A DNA stretch of 64,000 bases, taken from NCBI RefSeq assembly GCF_035582795.1, contig NC_134366.1, forward strand, positions 151,017,519-151,081,518, in the 5' to 3' direction. The translations under genes and the position numbers were made by a program. Origin of the DNA: Mycteria americana (taxonomy: Eukaryota > Chordata > Aves > Ciconiiformes > Ciconiidae). How positions within the stretch are numbered: the first letter of the stretch is position 1; each line of letters begins with the position of its first letter. The notes beneath the pieces were generated by a model that saw nothing but the letters and a program-made list of their open reading frames with translations, made no database searches and was not told where the DNA came from. Shown here one piece after another: positions 10,521 through 25,930 of the stretch.

Positions 10521-12038
10521 ATCCGCGCCAGCCACGATTCAAGGAAAAGGACAACAGGGGTGGGTAGCTCTGCAGGTCACGCCCGGCCTCGTTGCCGCAT
10601 TTTTTTCCCGGAGGGCCAGTTCAGTGCCGTGCCACAAACGGGGAGGAAAGGTATTTTAGGAAAAATAATACCCAAAAGTCGCTTTCCACCAGGAGGCTGC
10701 ACGGTGCCAGCGGAGCGGCCCCAAGCCCGCGGCCGCGGTGAGGGCTGCGGGGCGGCGGCGGCCGAAGGGGCAGGGACGCCGCTGCCGGGGCGCAGGCTCT
10801 GCGCTCCCAGAGCCTCCTTTTTTTTTCTTCTGGTTTGGGGGGGGGGTGTTTTAGGATTTTTTGGGGGGTGGGTGACTTTGTTTATTTTGGAAACGACGCC
10901 TTACCAGTCCCTCCACCCAAATCCCAGGAGGGGCTGGGGCACCCTCGGCCCTACCTCTTGTTTACAGGCCCGGAGAGCCCCCGGCGCCTGCTTTTGCCGC
11001 TTTTCTGGGTCGTGGGGACAGCTCGGTCTGCTGGAAGTGAACCCTCACCGAAAACCAGAAAAGGAGAGGGCAGGGGCTTCCCCCCGCGCCGATGCCCCCC
11101 TGCCCCGCGGGAGGGGAGCGTCTCCCCGGGGGCGCCGAGGCGGGAGAAGCGGGCCCGGCGGTTTCGGTTGAACGGGCTGAGTGAAACCCTCTGACAGTCG
11201 CACACCGCTCATTAGCCCACGGCCCCGCCGCTCCGGCGGAGCTCCCGGCCGGGGGACGGCGGAGGGGGTGCGGGGGGCTCGGCCGGACGGCTGGGTCCCG
11301 CCGGGGCTGCTCTCGCCCTTCCCGGCCCTGCGGGATGGAGGGGGCCGGCTGCGGGGCAGCCCTCGGCGAGCCGGGGAGGCCTCCGGGCCGGCCGCTTTCC
11401 TCGCCGCCGGTGGGATCGCCCGGCCCCGGGCGGGCTGCGTGGGGCGGCCCCGGCCATCTGGAAGGGATCTCAGCGCAAAGTGGATTTATTTAGGACCTGC
11501 GGCGCGGGGGGCTGGGCAGGAGGTGTGCGTGCGGGGCAGGAGCTCCTTTTCTCTCCCTCGGTTATCTTGATAAATGAGTTGTTGTTGAAGGAAGAAAAAT
11601 AAGCACCCGAGCTGCGAAAAACGCGGGGTTTATCCCCCCCCCGTCGCCGCCGCCCCCCGGGCCTGCCTCGGCTCTCTGTGAGCACCCTGCTCCTTCCCGG
11701 GGAGGCCCCAGCCAGGAGGGGTCGGGGTCGGGGCCTCCGCGCCCGCGGGAGGCCGGGCGGAGGGTGGGAGCGACGCCGGGGGCCAGGTCGGCGCGGGGGG
11801 CAGGAGGGAGGCGGCCCCGGGGGTCCCCACGGTGGCCGCGGCCCGGGCTGGGCGCTGCGTGGGGACGGTGGCGGGGCGGCGGGGAGCGGAGCGGAGCGGA
11901 GCGGCCCCGGCTCCGTTCCGGGTGCATTTTTCCACGATTCGTTTAATTTGAATCTGCGGCGCCTTCGGTTGGCTCGGCGCGGGGTTTTCTCCTTTTTGTT
12001 TTAATTTGGAGTGGATGTTTCTGGGAGTGATATTTTAA

Positions 12039-14649
<2,611 letters not shown>

Positions 14650-15007
14650 AGCGGCCAGGGACCCGCGCCCGCTCCGGCAGCTCCAACTTGCCCATTTTAC
14701 TCAAGGACTGTGTTGTACGAACTCAAAGACACGCACACACACACACGCACGGAGACACACACGCAGACTCGGGGCCAAGCTTTCCTACCACACGTCTGCG
14801 AAACTCGCTCAGAGAGTGCGGACTGCAGGATCGGGCCCCTCTCCAACCCACACCCAGGCGTAAAGCTCGTCTTGTAGATACTCGCGGCTCATTTTAGAGC
14901 TCTGTACAGAATGTGGTTTTCTTCGTTTGTTTGTTTCGTATCGTCGTGTCAGATGCACATCGGTAACAAATCGGGGAGGCAAAGTATCTCTTAAAAGTGT
15001 ATTTCAA

Positions 15008-15013
15008 AATAAA
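15008..15013 (+). terminator. OSR2: Alternative proximal poly(A) signal
   Basis: AATAAA is followed at once by a run of about ten T. It is a plausible earlier cleavage site that would shorten the 3' UTR by about 100 nt. Confidence 0.35.
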
Positions 15014-15113
15014 TCCTTTTTTTTTTTCCAAATACCTCCTGCCTTGTTGTATTATTCTCTGAACATTCAGGCTTTTTTTTCCTGCTGTGTCAATGCAATG
15101 GTAAAGCATATTG

Positions 15114-15119
15114 AATAAA
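15114..15119 (+). terminator. OSR2: Main poly(A) signal of OSR2 (AATAAA)
   Basis: AATAAA lies 465 nt after the stop codon and is followed by a T/GT-rich stretch (15160-15205), as expected for a cleavage signal. Another AATAAA at 15008-15013 precedes a T-run and could serve as a proximal site. A third at 15354-15359 is a possible distal site. Confidence 0.6.
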
Positions 15120-15135
15120 TTTCCTAGCCGGGTGA

Positions 15136-15580
15136 TTGTACTGTCACAACAATTTCGGTGATCGCTTTTGTTTGGCCTGTTTCACTGTCGCTGTTGTGTT
15201 ATCTATTGTTAAGTAAAATGAAAGTGCCGTATTTGAGAGTTTATAGCTCTATTACTTAATAGTACGAATGTCTAAATATTAACTCCTGTACTTTTTTTAT
15301 TTTCCCCAACGAAATATTTTTTTAAAAAGAAGAGAAAGAAAGAAATACTTGCAAATAAACAGATCTTAGGAAATAATGCACAGAGCCCTTCTTACGCCAA
15401 AGCGGCTTATTAGTAACTTATTTGCAATCAGCCCATATATTGTAAAAGTCATCCCTCTCGCGGAGATTGCAGCAGACAGCCTCCTGCCAGTAGACTTTGG
15501 ACACGGGCAATTCACCCGCGCAGACAGGGACTTTATCCTGCAGAAGACGATTCTTTCCCGACAGCTCTGGAAGCAAACGG
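15136..15580. promoter_or_regulatory. Candidate conserved element just 3' of OSR2
   Basis: This moderately AT-rich stretch keeps isolated CpGs (TTACGCC, AAGCGGC, CTCGCGG, GACACGGG) despite lying outside a dense island. It runs directly into the small CpG island at 15.58 kb. An ORF of 165 codons (15376-15873) spans it but shows no domain and becomes low-complexity in the island, so a regulatory reading is preferred. Confidence 0.3.
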
Positions 15581-15970
15581 CGAGGCGCAAATGCCGCCCC
15601 CGCCCCGGGGCTCATCCGCGGTCCCCCGCGGGCCCCCTGCGGGGCAGCGGCGCTGCCCAGCCCGGACCCCGGCGGCGCTGGCCCGGGGAGCGCCCCGGCC
15701 CCCCCTCCATCCGCGCCGCGCCCGCCCCGCGGGAGCCGCCCGCTGCCGAGCACAGGTCGCGCCGGGGGGGCGGACGGAGGGGCGCCGAGGAGAGGGGCTG
15801 TTCCACCCTCCCGGGAGACCCTCGTCCCCCGCGGGAGCTCCCCCTTCGCTCTCCTTCCCTCGCCGCCCCGTAAGCCCCCAGCCGCCCCCCGCCCCGGCGG
15901 CCCGGCGGGCCCGCCCCAGGGGCTGTGCGCTCAGCGCCTGCACCCAGTGTGCAGGGAGCGGGGCGGTGGC
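15580..15970. promoter_or_regulatory. Small CpG island 3' of OSR2
   Basis: About 400 bp of dense CpG, separated from the main domain by the AT-rich 3' UTR. It might mark an alternative or antisense promoter, or the edge of the CpG domain. No exon was recognised. Confidence 0.5.
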
Positions 15971-18580
15971 ACGGACACCTGGCCTCCCCTCCCTTGACAC
16001 CCTTGCGAGCCCCTCACTAGTGCCTCTGGTCCCCTCCGGGAAGGCCTGGTGCCAGTGCTGAGGCACTTTCCCTGATGTGTCGCAGGGTGGCTTGGATGTG
16101 CAACCCCTCTTCTGCCACCCCACTGCTCTTGTCGCTCCTGGCACCCTCCCTGCAATGTCTAGTTTGGGGCCCCAAAAGTTGTTCTTTTCCCGGCTGGGGA
16201 CACCGGTCCTGCCCTACTCCTCTCTCAAACTAAGGACCAGGTTAGAATGGCAGGGAGAAATCTTCCCCCCGGCTCAGGGAGCCCTGTCCGGGGCAGGGAG
16301 CGATCCCCCTGTACCCGGCTCAGGGGGAGGGCTCAACTCCTGCGTCCCACCTAGGAGGGTGCCTGGGCTCCAGGATATTCTGTCCACAGTCCCACCAGGC
16401 CTATGGGGAGCAGATGCTGACAGGGCTTGGGTGGCTGCAGTGTCCCCATCTCCAACCCTCGTTGGTCCTGCAGCAGAGAACCACATTGCCTGAACCCTGT
16501 TAATGAGTAGCAAGTCAAAACCAGCAGCGCCTGGGCTGCGGCCGGGCCATCGGTGCAGAAAGGGCTGCATTACTGACTGCGGCTGCTTGTTATTGCTGTT
16601 CACTGCCTCCGCAGAGGGCCACTGTGCCCACCCCAGGGCTAGGGGCAGGGACCCCTTAGCCAGCCCCACTCTGCCCCAGGCCGAGGCAGCCAGGTGAGCT
16701 TCCACTGATGCAGCAGACACAGCAGTCTCAAGCTCGGCCAAAATTTCTTAGGTGGTCAAGGCCTACCTCTCCATCTGCTCCCATCCAGCAAGATGGGGAG
16801 GGAATACAAAGTTTCTGCAGCCAGAAACATTGGTCTGCTGACTGAAGAACAGTCTCCCTAGTCAAAGTTTATTTAAGGGCCATCTGCTCTTCTCCTCTTC
16901 ACCCCCTGTGACTTGCACCCCTTCCCTCACTGGGGTGCTGCACCCCTGAGCCTGCCTTCCTCCTGTGCTGGCAGCCCCTGTCCTCCTCCCCAGCACACTG
17001 CTCCTCTCCAAACCTCTCTCCATGGGCATCTCCGCTCCCTCTCCGTGGGCATCTTCCCAATATCTGATTTCTTACTGGCTGACTGATTTTTCTACTCCCA
17101 GTGCATTCCCATTCTCCCAGTAGGTTATTTCCTCTAAGTTTCTCTATCCTTATTGTTCTTTGAGTTCCTGTCCCCAGGTCCCTTTGCGTCCCCAAGTACG
17201 TACAGTGAGGCTGGGATAACTCCATTCAAGTAAACACCCCTGTCAGGATACATATGGGTTTAGTCCACCCCTCCTAGGCCAAGTTCTATGTGCAGTTTGT
17301 TTGGAAAGAACTTAATCAGATGAACAATATCAAAGGACTAAATTACAATGATTGCATATAGCTAAGGTTTTATTTAATTGTTTGGGGTTGCTTGTTTAAT
17401 AATCTTCCCCCTGAGCAGACACAGACTGTAAATTTATCTTCTGAGGATTTCAAAAGTTCAGCAGCCAGAACAAAGCCCAAATTGCTGAAGAGGGGCAGTG
17501 ACAAGTATCTCTAACAGTTGGTCCCTGGACTGGTTTTTGAATTTAAACCAGTAGCTATCATCTTAAAATGTCAGAGGATGATTTAGTATTTCTCCTTAAT
17601 ATCAGTACACTTGCCTATGGCACTGACACACTCCATTCGCTTTTTAAAAGATCATCTCTCCCTGGGAAATTTCAGAGACAGCTATAAAGAACATGTTAAA
17701 ATACACATACGGTTTGTTCGTATTAGATCTGTTGGGAACAGAAACAGGTTCTGTAAAGCTATCTCTGGAGCAGGTCTAGGGTTTATAGCCACAAAGTGCC
17801 ATCCTGACTTTCACAGTGCAAACACTAACTACACTAACATCCCTGTGACTGCCGTTTGTGTCTGTGTGAATTATCCTCCTTCCCTCCGGAGCTCAGTCCC
17901 AGCACACAGCATGCAGCTCCGCGCTTCCACAGTTTCCTGGAGCTTCGCAAATCACCTGCCTCCCACTTCCCTGTGTTCCTTTCTCTCCCGTTGCCCCTTT
18001 TTTTTTTCTGCACTGCCTGTGCTGGCACCATTCATTCTGCGCCTTTTGCTGTATTACAGGCAGCAGCTGCAGTGGGGTAGCAGGGAGAAGGACTAGCTGT
18101 GCTACATACCAGGGATGAAAAACCAGCAGATAATAAGATATACTCTGGCCATAATCTCCATTTTTGGGGGGCAAATCGGATTAAAATATCAAAGTTCTTT
18201 AGGTTGCATCTGAAAACTGAGCTCTTTGTGCATTAGTTGCTGAAATGGATGCGGTCTGCAGCTGATGGCAGAGCGGCTCAGCCCAGCTATGTGTGCACAC
18301 CACTTTTCTATGAGGTCATCTATTACATAGCAACTGCACGCCATGCTATTCCAGACCAGCACGCCCAATGCCAGCGTGCTGTTTTGCTGGCAAAGCCCAA
18401 CTTTGTACCGGTCCCACCTCAGGAGCAGGCACAGCCCAGATCTAAATGGGAAACAGCCCAGCAGCAGCCCAGGAATGCAGCACGGCTGTGTCTGGCTGGG
18501 GCCAAGGGCTGGTGCTGAGGGTCCCACTATCTGAATAAATCCAGGCCATTTGAGTAAAACATGTGAAAATCCATTATTTA
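15971..18580. other. Intergenic, no gene seen
   Basis: Moderately GC-rich to about 17.2 kb, then mixed. It includes a short imperfect duplication around 17010-17060 (CCATGGGCATC / CCGTGGGCATC). Short ORFs have no recognisable content. Confidence 0.45.
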
Positions 18581-18860
18581 TGGATTTTTTTCCCCTTCCT
18601 CCCCCTTTCCTTTTTCCTCTTCCTTTCTTCTCACTGCTCTACTTCTGGAGCTGCTTCTCTCACCCCGGCCTCATCCTGTACTACACCCTGCCTCCTGCCT
18701 AGTCTCCCCTCCATCTCCTTCCCTACTTTTTTCCTCCTGGTTCTTTTTTTGCCTTCGCATGTCCCACCCTGTGTTTCAACTTCTCTTTTCCTAAGCAAAT
18801 TCCCCCACTCAGACTTTTCGGTTCCCTCTTTTTGAACCATCCCAGCTTCCACTTGTTGCC
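18581..18860. repeat. Pyrimidine-rich (C/T) tract
   Basis: About 280 bp of predominantly C and T on the + strand, lacking stop codons in some frames, which produces spurious ORFs. A shorter, purer C/T tract occurs at 29219-29300. Confidence 0.6.
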
Positions 18861-19764
18861 TTGATCTGTCCTGCAGCCACCAGCCCATACGGGCTCCCCT
18901 CTCTTCACTAACCCAGACCATGTTTTCTCTGCCTGGTACTTCTCACATGCTGCCGCTCTCTCCTTGCCCTCTCCACTAATCGATGCCACATCCACAGGTG
19001 TCAGTGCAGGTGCCCTGGATGTACTCAGACCATTTTAAGCACACAGGGTCTGGCACAGAGCCAGCAGCGTGGTCCCAAGAGGACCAGGATCGGTGGTGCA
19101 GGCAGCTGGCGGCAGCCCTGGCTGCTTGGGGTGGCAGCGCTGTTGGCAGCAGCGCTGCAGCCCCCGGACTTCGTGGCCCTCCTGGAGGTCAAGAGGAGCC
19201 AATGGTTTGAGGAGAATGAAAAAAGCAATGTACGGGCCCCAAAATTTCAAGACTGAGTTGCCGTTAGTCAGCTAAGCTGCACTGAGGGCTCAGAGCCTCC
19301 CACCGCTCCATGCTCCTAATATTGTAACTGCAGATAGTCCTTTATGTGTGGAAGAGTGACTTTTTTTACCAAGCTACATTACACAAGGATTTAGGTATAT
19401 GTTGCTTTTATATTAATATTGTACTGTGTTTCCAGTGTATCTTTCCCTCCTCACAGCATCTCTTTTCCTCCCTAACTATGGAAGGTTTCAATAGTTCATT
19501 AGTGGCAAAAATAAGGTAGCTACTAGCCAAAATGTTATTTTTGTTGAAGTTATTAGAGAGGGATACTTAGATTTTAAAATGTTTATTTACATTCAAAATA
19601 AAGGCATTACATCTGTATAAAACATTCATTTTAACCTATATTTTAAAAAACTGAGACGCAGATGTTTGTGAAAATTTTTCTAGAAGCTTCTAGTCTGTCA
19701 AATAAGAGATGCAAAAATATTTATGCTGAGAACACTAAACATATTTTCTAAACCTGCAGAATTA

Positions 19765-19870
19765 AGGCAGTGCACTGTAGTGTAGTGCATTAAGCAGTGT
19801 AGCCTGCAGTGCAGGGTAGTGCAGCACATTAAGTGTAGTGCGGTGTAGTGCATTAAGCAGCGTAGCCTGC
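19765..19870. repeat. GTGTAGTGCATTAAG-type minisatellite
   Basis: A 28-bp unit (GTGTAGTGCATTAAGCAG followed by YGTAGCCTGC) occurs at 19780-19807 and again at 19843-19870. A partial, shuffled copy (GTAGTGCAGCACATTAAG) lies between them. The two full copies differ at one position. Confidence 0.75.
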
Positions 19871-22800
19871 TCCCCCTCCTCCGAGCCTCCCTCGTGAGCC
19901 TGAGCACCTTCTCCCAGGCATAACTTTCAAATACTGCCCGGGAATTTATGCTAAATGGAGCAGGACCCCGAAAGCATTTACTCCCCAGCGCAGTGGCTTC
20001 ACACCTTCATCCCCAGGCGGCCGAGCCAGAGCCGTGCACGGCCGCCTTCCCCAGGAAAGCTTCTTCCTCTGTCATTACCGGGGCAAAAGTGTGCAGCACC
20101 GACTGACTTTAGAAACTTATTTAAAAATTTACTGGCACGGAAAACACCGAGCTCAGACTGAAGTGAGTGGTCTATGCAGCAGGGCCCTGCCAGCACGGCT
20201 GTACCAGGGGGAGTGCAAACAGGTCGCGTCCCCAGCTGACACCAGGGCAGGGGTACAGACGGGCACACAGGGGGCACGGCCTCAGTGGAGACCCTGTGGG
20301 CTCTGCTGGGAGATGCGGTGGCCCCAGGGGACAGACAGACATCTCCTCTCAGACTTGACTGTGCTGGTTGAAGGTGGCATCTCTGCCGGCTGCAGGCTAC
20401 TGCTAGCCCCAGCAGCTGGGCCCAGCAGCTGTCACAGGGCTGGTTTGGATTTTGGGAGCTGGGGGAGCGCTCCCACAAGCCGTCCTGCCAGTGACTCCGT
20501 CGTGACCGCAGCAGAAGGGAGTCGAGGAGGGCGCTGGGCAGTCCCTGGGCCGCTCAGGAGCGACCGAGCGAATCTGAGGCCTTTGGGGTCCATCTGCCAT
20601 CACCCTCCTTCCGGTAGGAAAAGGGGAGCAGCTTCTCCCCTTTTGCTTCCCTGAAATTCTCGTAGGATCCAGAGAGTGGCTCCATCGCCTCACAGGGCTG
20701 AGGGCTGCGGCTGGGAGAAGATTACAAACCCCCGCTCTTTCAGCTTTCCCTCTGTGCAGAAATCCCCCAGACTTCTGGCTTTGCATCCAGCAAACTTCAC
20801 CTTCCTTGTGCAGATCGGCAGGAAACCTGCCTGCGCGGGCGGTGCCGGTGGTGCCTCACCGTAGGCAGCACTGCAAGTTTCCCAATCCTCTGGCAGCGCC
20901 TTGACCTGCGGCTCCCTTGCTGCACGCTCGTGAGGGATATCCTATGCACTAGTGCATTTTGGAGACCCATTCGTTCGTCCGGGGGAAGGAGATTGCTTGC
21001 TTGCTTGCTTTTCTTTTTTCAAGCGTAAGAGGAAGTAAAACCTTTTTTTCTTTTTTCCTCAGCGATTGTTTACAAGGCATATTGATATTGCCAGCTGACA
21101 TTCTTTGGCATCACTACCACTCAGTGCACTGAAGATGCCTCAAGGTGTGTCAGTCGTGCTTCACATCAGCGTGCCTTGATGTATCTCTTTGGCTGGGATT
21201 GAAAGGTACAGTTTCTAAATCTTCTGGTGACCCATTTTGCATGGATCACTGGTGTGCTAGAATGTAGCTGCTCCTTCCCATCGTGTTAATGCAAGTTTGC
21301 CCACGTTCAAAGCAGCCTGCGCTCCACGTGCTACGCTGAGCACACAGCGAGAGCTTGCGCGTGAGCCTCTGCGTGGAATGGGCATGGCTGCTACAGGCTT
21401 GATATCTTCCGCACAAGTTACGTGCTTTAGGTTCTTTCGTTGCTATACCACGGTCCTTTTATTTAAACCTTGTAAATTCTTTGGCTTGATAAACACAGGC
21501 AGACAGCTGGATTACGTTAATCTGGGGCTCGCAGTTAGCAAGCACAGCGAATTCTCCCAGGTTGCGGAGGCACCCTCTCCTCCCCGGGTCCCATGGGCCC
21601 CACCAGGCTAAGCTGGGCGATGATGCTCAGCACACAGTGCGTCAGCAGGAAAAGGACCAAAGCTCCTGCGAGGGAGCAGCTCAGCACCACCTATGGTCAC
21701 AGGCTGCCTGCTCGAGTGCCCTTGAAGCCAGTCTTGGGGACGGCCCTAATTAATACTTAATTAATACTTCCAGTGCAACCCTGTGGCTCCCTGTGCTGTG
21801 CTGGCTGCGCGCTGCCTTGTCTGGCTGCGCGCTGGGCTGGCAAGGAGGGCAGCGGGTAGGCAAAGCCTCAAGGGCCTTTCTAGAAGGCCCCGAGGCCCAG
21901 CTGTGATGGCAGATGGGATTCGTGGGCAGCTCCAGCCCCAGGCATGCTGAGGCTGCCTGCGAGGGCAATGCAAATGCAGTGCACCTGCCTGCAGGGCACC
22001 CTGGCCTGCGGAGCCCTTTCAAGGCCACCTGGCTGGGGTACAACGTAAACCTGGCCCTGATTTAGTCCAGGAGCTGGTTCTGCTGGGATGAATCATTTAA
22101 TCACACAAGCAGCCTATGAATCTGCCTCTCATTTCCATGATGTGGCCTCCTTTTCCCACTCCACAGTGGAAATGATGGCCTCATCCTATCCTGGAGATGT
22201 GTGGGCATGGACCGTGACAGAGAAACGCTAGGAAAACAAGGAAGCCTTCAAGGGGATTTTAGTTACATGGATGACAGAACGAATCTGGGTGAATGGGTCA
22301 GATCCTCCCCATCTTCTTTTGACATGCGCCCATTATCCTCTAATTTTCTTTCACGGAAAAGTGGGTCTTGAAATTAATGCTGCATTAAGAGGCATGTGGC
22401 AGCTCATACCATCACATGTCATGTTTTTGCCATATCTTTATCATGATTCATATTTTCAAACCCCCATTAAAAAAATGAAAAACTACCTAACAGTTTTTCA
22501 GTAGTTCAGCTGTGGGCAACTCATATATTTCTGAGCCTTATTTGCCTAGTTAAAACAAAAACAAATGCCAGACACACAAAGTTTTTAATGAAAAATTAGA
22601 CTGCGATGCAGTCGCATGGTCCCGTCCTTTCCTGGGGGCACAACAGACTCAGTTCCCTAAAATCACCCAGTAAGCCCAAATGAGCTGGGATTATGGCACA
22701 GGAGCGAGGGCTGAAGGGGGGGACCTCGCTGCCTTCGCCCAAGTCTAGCCCCACAGGGGCAGCATTTGTTTGTTGGCTTCAACAGGGTTTTCCAACTGGG

Positions 22801-24530
22801 AAGTGAGGATACGGGCAGATGAACAAGTTACTGCAGGGAAAACAAGGGGTGTGAAAGTTCAGCATCGCAGCTACTGCCAAGAAACTGCTCTTATGTATTC
22901 TTTAACCCCTCATAAACGCAAATTCACTTCCCGTCTCCCACAAGGGATGAGATACCTGGCTTTTGCTACAAGGTACTGCCAGGTAAGGGAGTGTACGTGA
23001 ACACTTGCCACCAAAGAGCAGCCAGACGGTAGGCTGATGCTACCTTGTCCTGCAGTTAGTTGGTCGTCTCCCTAAACTCTGGGGTACAACAGGTTAATTT
23101 CCCTAAAAGCCCCACAGCAAAGTCCTGATTCAGGTGAGGGAATGGTGTGGGAGCTTCCCTGCTCACCGGCCTTGGCCCCACAGCCACTTGTAGGCAGCAA
23201 CCTGGTTTGACTGAAATTCTTCAGGTTTCAGCAACAGGAAATTGCAGATGAGAGAATGGGCTGTAAAGTGCACTTACACGATTTCAGTTGCAAGCTGTGA
23301 AAAGTAGCAGCTCTCCGAGCTCTCAACTTTAACACTTTTATTAATACTGGTTTTTCTAATAGCATTGAGATCAATGGAGGATCAAGGCCTCATTGTAGTA
23401 GACAACCTCCCAATGATGCTCAAGGAACCCCCGTCCTACCATCACACAGTTTGCTGTCTAAGCATCCCAGAAAACCCCCAAGCACATTACAGTGTCCCAG
23501 CCACAGTAAAGAGGGTTAGGAAGGTGACTTTATTTTAAAAACTAGTTTTCAGGGGTTCCCTCTGCCAGGCAGCAGCAGAGGCACCCTGAAAAGCTTCTCA
23601 CAGCAATGGTAGATGCTGTTCAGGGGCCATGAGAGGAGAAATTGGGTTTTTGGCCAGTGTATTATTCCTTCTCCTTGGGGAGCCCCAGGGACTGTTCTCA
23701 TACAGGTGTGAGCTGGAGCGCACAGGGAGAAGGCCCCTGTCCCCAAATCAGGTGGGCTTTGTAAACTGCCCCCGAGGACTTAATACCCCTCTGGTTCCCA
23801 CGCTGCGCTTGTCAGGAATTTAGACAGACTGTGGTAGTACAAAGGCTGGTCAAGATGGTTGGATGAACTCCCAGGACTTCCCGCAGCACTGGAGCCTGAA
23901 AATATGTTCCCCTCAAAGCAGGCAGGAGAGGGGTGGGTGCATGGCTGGTAGGAGCAAGGCTGGCTGGTTTCTGCCCCGTGCCGAGGCAGGGACCTTTCCT
24001 GCTCCCTGGGGACAATAGGCCCTGTCCTGGTTTCAATATGGGGCTCTCCATCTTGATCCAGTTTGGATGGGTCAAGACATGTTGAGACATGCCCTTTCAA
24101 TATGCTGCATTTTATTAAAAACAAAGTAGCTGTGGGCCAGATTGTAAAACTAGGTGGGCCTCATTTGTCTGTCCCTACTGTAAGCCAATGAAACCTTCAG
24201 CATATCCCAACTCTCACCTTTTTACCCATTTGAATGAAAAAGCATCACTAATAAAAGAAAATGACTCACCTAATGCTAAACCTGAGCTCTGTAGATCAGC
24301 TTTGATCAAATTCACTGACATTTGGATAACTGCATTATTATAACTAAAACATCTTTTAAAGGTTTTTTTTCCAGACGCTCATTCTTTAAACTTTGCTTTG
24401 ATCACTGTGCATATCCTTTTCAGCAGAAATTTGTCCACAGAGGGTGAATTTTTTTCATTTGTTTTTCATATGGATTCTCTTTCCTTTGTTCATATTTTAA
24501 ATCAGTGAAGCTACCCTTCGAGCTAACCCT
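19871..24530. other. Intergenic, no gene seen
   Basis: Mixed DNA with GC-richer stretches near 20-22 kb. It has a (TTGC)4 run near 20996-21011, a tandem 11-bp duplication AATTAATACTT at 21748-21769, and a short decayed-repeat-like segment around 23360-23420. ORFs here lack protein signatures. Confidence 0.4.
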
Positions 24531-24539
24531 TATAATAAA

Positions 24540-24665
24540 AATGCAGCTACTGTGTGGCTTTTAACAACTCATTTAACCCATCTGTGTCTCAGTATTCTTG
24601 TTAGCAACCCAAGGAAACTAACACTTATTTATGCAGTGAGGCTGATCGTAAGACTTAATTAGATT
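24540..24665 (+). mobile_element. MIR-type SINE relic
   Basis: The order CTGTGTGGCTTT...AACTCATTTAACCCATCTGTGTCTCAG resembles the MIR core (tRNA-derived SINE) with the usual TGTGTGAC...TTAACC...CTCAGTTTCC spacing. It is heavily decayed, so orientation and edges are approximate. Confidence 0.5.
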
Positions 24666-25109
24666 TTTTTTTTTGTAGGATAAAGTAAACATTTCAGAAG
24701 GACAGAGCAGGGAAGTGGTGGTAGTCTCTGTTATGGTGGTCTAACACCACCAATTTGTAATATGTTATAACAATAGTGTTACAAAATGCTGCGTAAAAGA
24801 ATATTTCTTTCAGAAAGTACTTTTGAATTTGTCCAAGTGCTCCAGTTTCCAAATAAGAGTCACAATCCGAGACGATTAAAATAAATGGAAGCAGGAATGT
24901 GTCAGGACAATTACAAATGAAAAGATTGAAATCACTGGAGCTGGAAGGGCAAAAATTCGTCTGTGTATAAATACGTGTCTGTGTAGGAAGCTCAGCTTTA
25001 AATGCTGAGGAGGGTAAAGTTTGACTTTTCTTTTTCTATGGAAAAAAATTCACACATCTATGATGCAATAAAATTTAGTTTAGCATTAGAAAAATGCATT
25101 TATAACCAA

Positions 25110-25620
25110 TTTTCCCCTTTCACGCAAACAGGAACACTATCTAAGTTTTAATTAGCTAATTATCGTTTATTGTAATTTGACCATCCAGCTGGGGAAGGTA
25201 GATGCCGATCGTTCATTCCCAAAGTGGGCAGCTATCAGGCTCCAGAGTCAAGGTAGTACTTATTAGTGGTTTTTTACAGCATGGGCAGAGTTCTTCTTAT
25301 AGCTTGTAACGGTGGTGGATTAACTGCAAATAATCTTCAAAACTTTGAAGTCTAAAGCTGTAGCACCTTTCACCATATTCTAGAAAAAAGTGAATGTGTT
25401 CAAAGAACCTTTGCTGGTGAGATTCTTCCCCTGCCTCGTACCAAAGTGCAATCTTTAAGACTCGTATGACTGCCTGCGCGGCCATTTTGCAAACATGTAT
25501 GCATGTCATCTGACAGAACGAGCCCTTAAATTCTGTACGGCTTCTGTCACGAATAAAACTGTTTATGAGTGCACACATTTGCAAAGATCAGGCCCTGTGA
25601 ACGTCAGCTCCACATCAAGC
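25110..25620. promoter_or_regulatory. Candidate conserved non-coding element (enhancer-like)
   Basis: The block opens with a perfect 14-bp palindrome TAATTAGCTAATTA (25149-25162), two homeodomain cores back to back. ATCGTTTATTGTAA follows it. Isolated CpGs persist in an otherwise AT-balanced sequence. A 95-codon minus-strand ORF (25297-25584) lies inside but has no recognisable domain, so conserved non-coding DNA is the preferred reading. Conservation was not tested. Confidence 0.35.
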
Positions 25621-25689
25621 TTCTTAGGGATGGCTCGTTTTCCCAAAACACTGTAGGCTGAGGATCCCTATTAATATAAATCTGCTTTA

Positions 25690-25930
25690 AACAGGAGATA
25701 GTAATTTTTTAACGCAGACATTCTCTAATATTTTCATGATGTGGCTCATACCTTAATAGATAGCAGTTGCGATGCAGATCTAGCCATGCAGCCCACAGTT
25801 GCATAACATATTTGCGGTAATGAGAACCCTAGCCGACATGGAAAATTAATATTAAGAAAATTAACGTAAGGAAAATCTTTAGTGGGTTTTTGTCCGTGTC
25901 TAATGCAATTTAGCAGTTAGCAGAAGGAAG
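25690..25930. promoter_or_regulatory. Candidate conserved non-coding element
   Basis: A TAAT-rich block (AAAATTAATATTAAG, AAATTAACGTAAGG, GCGGTAATGAG) with retained CpGs, close to the previous candidate. The two may form one composite element. Confidence 0.3.

Larger units (their letters stand above)
14650..15135 (+). other. OSR2: OSR2 3' UTR
   Basis: Non-coding tail after the TAG. It contains a short CA-rich microsatellite (about 14728-14765) and becomes AT-rich and T-rich before the poly(A) signals. No hairpin or microRNA-like element was recognised. Confidence 0.55.

Noticed and set aside
15376..15873. 165-codon ORF after OSR2
   Set aside because: The second half is GC-island low-complexity sequence and the first half is better read as conserved non-coding DNA. 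No homology recognised.
25297..25584. 95-codon minus-strand ORF that reads like a protein
   Set aside because: No recognised family, no promoter or splice context, and it sits in DNA better explained as a conserved non-coding element. A codon-substitution test would decide.
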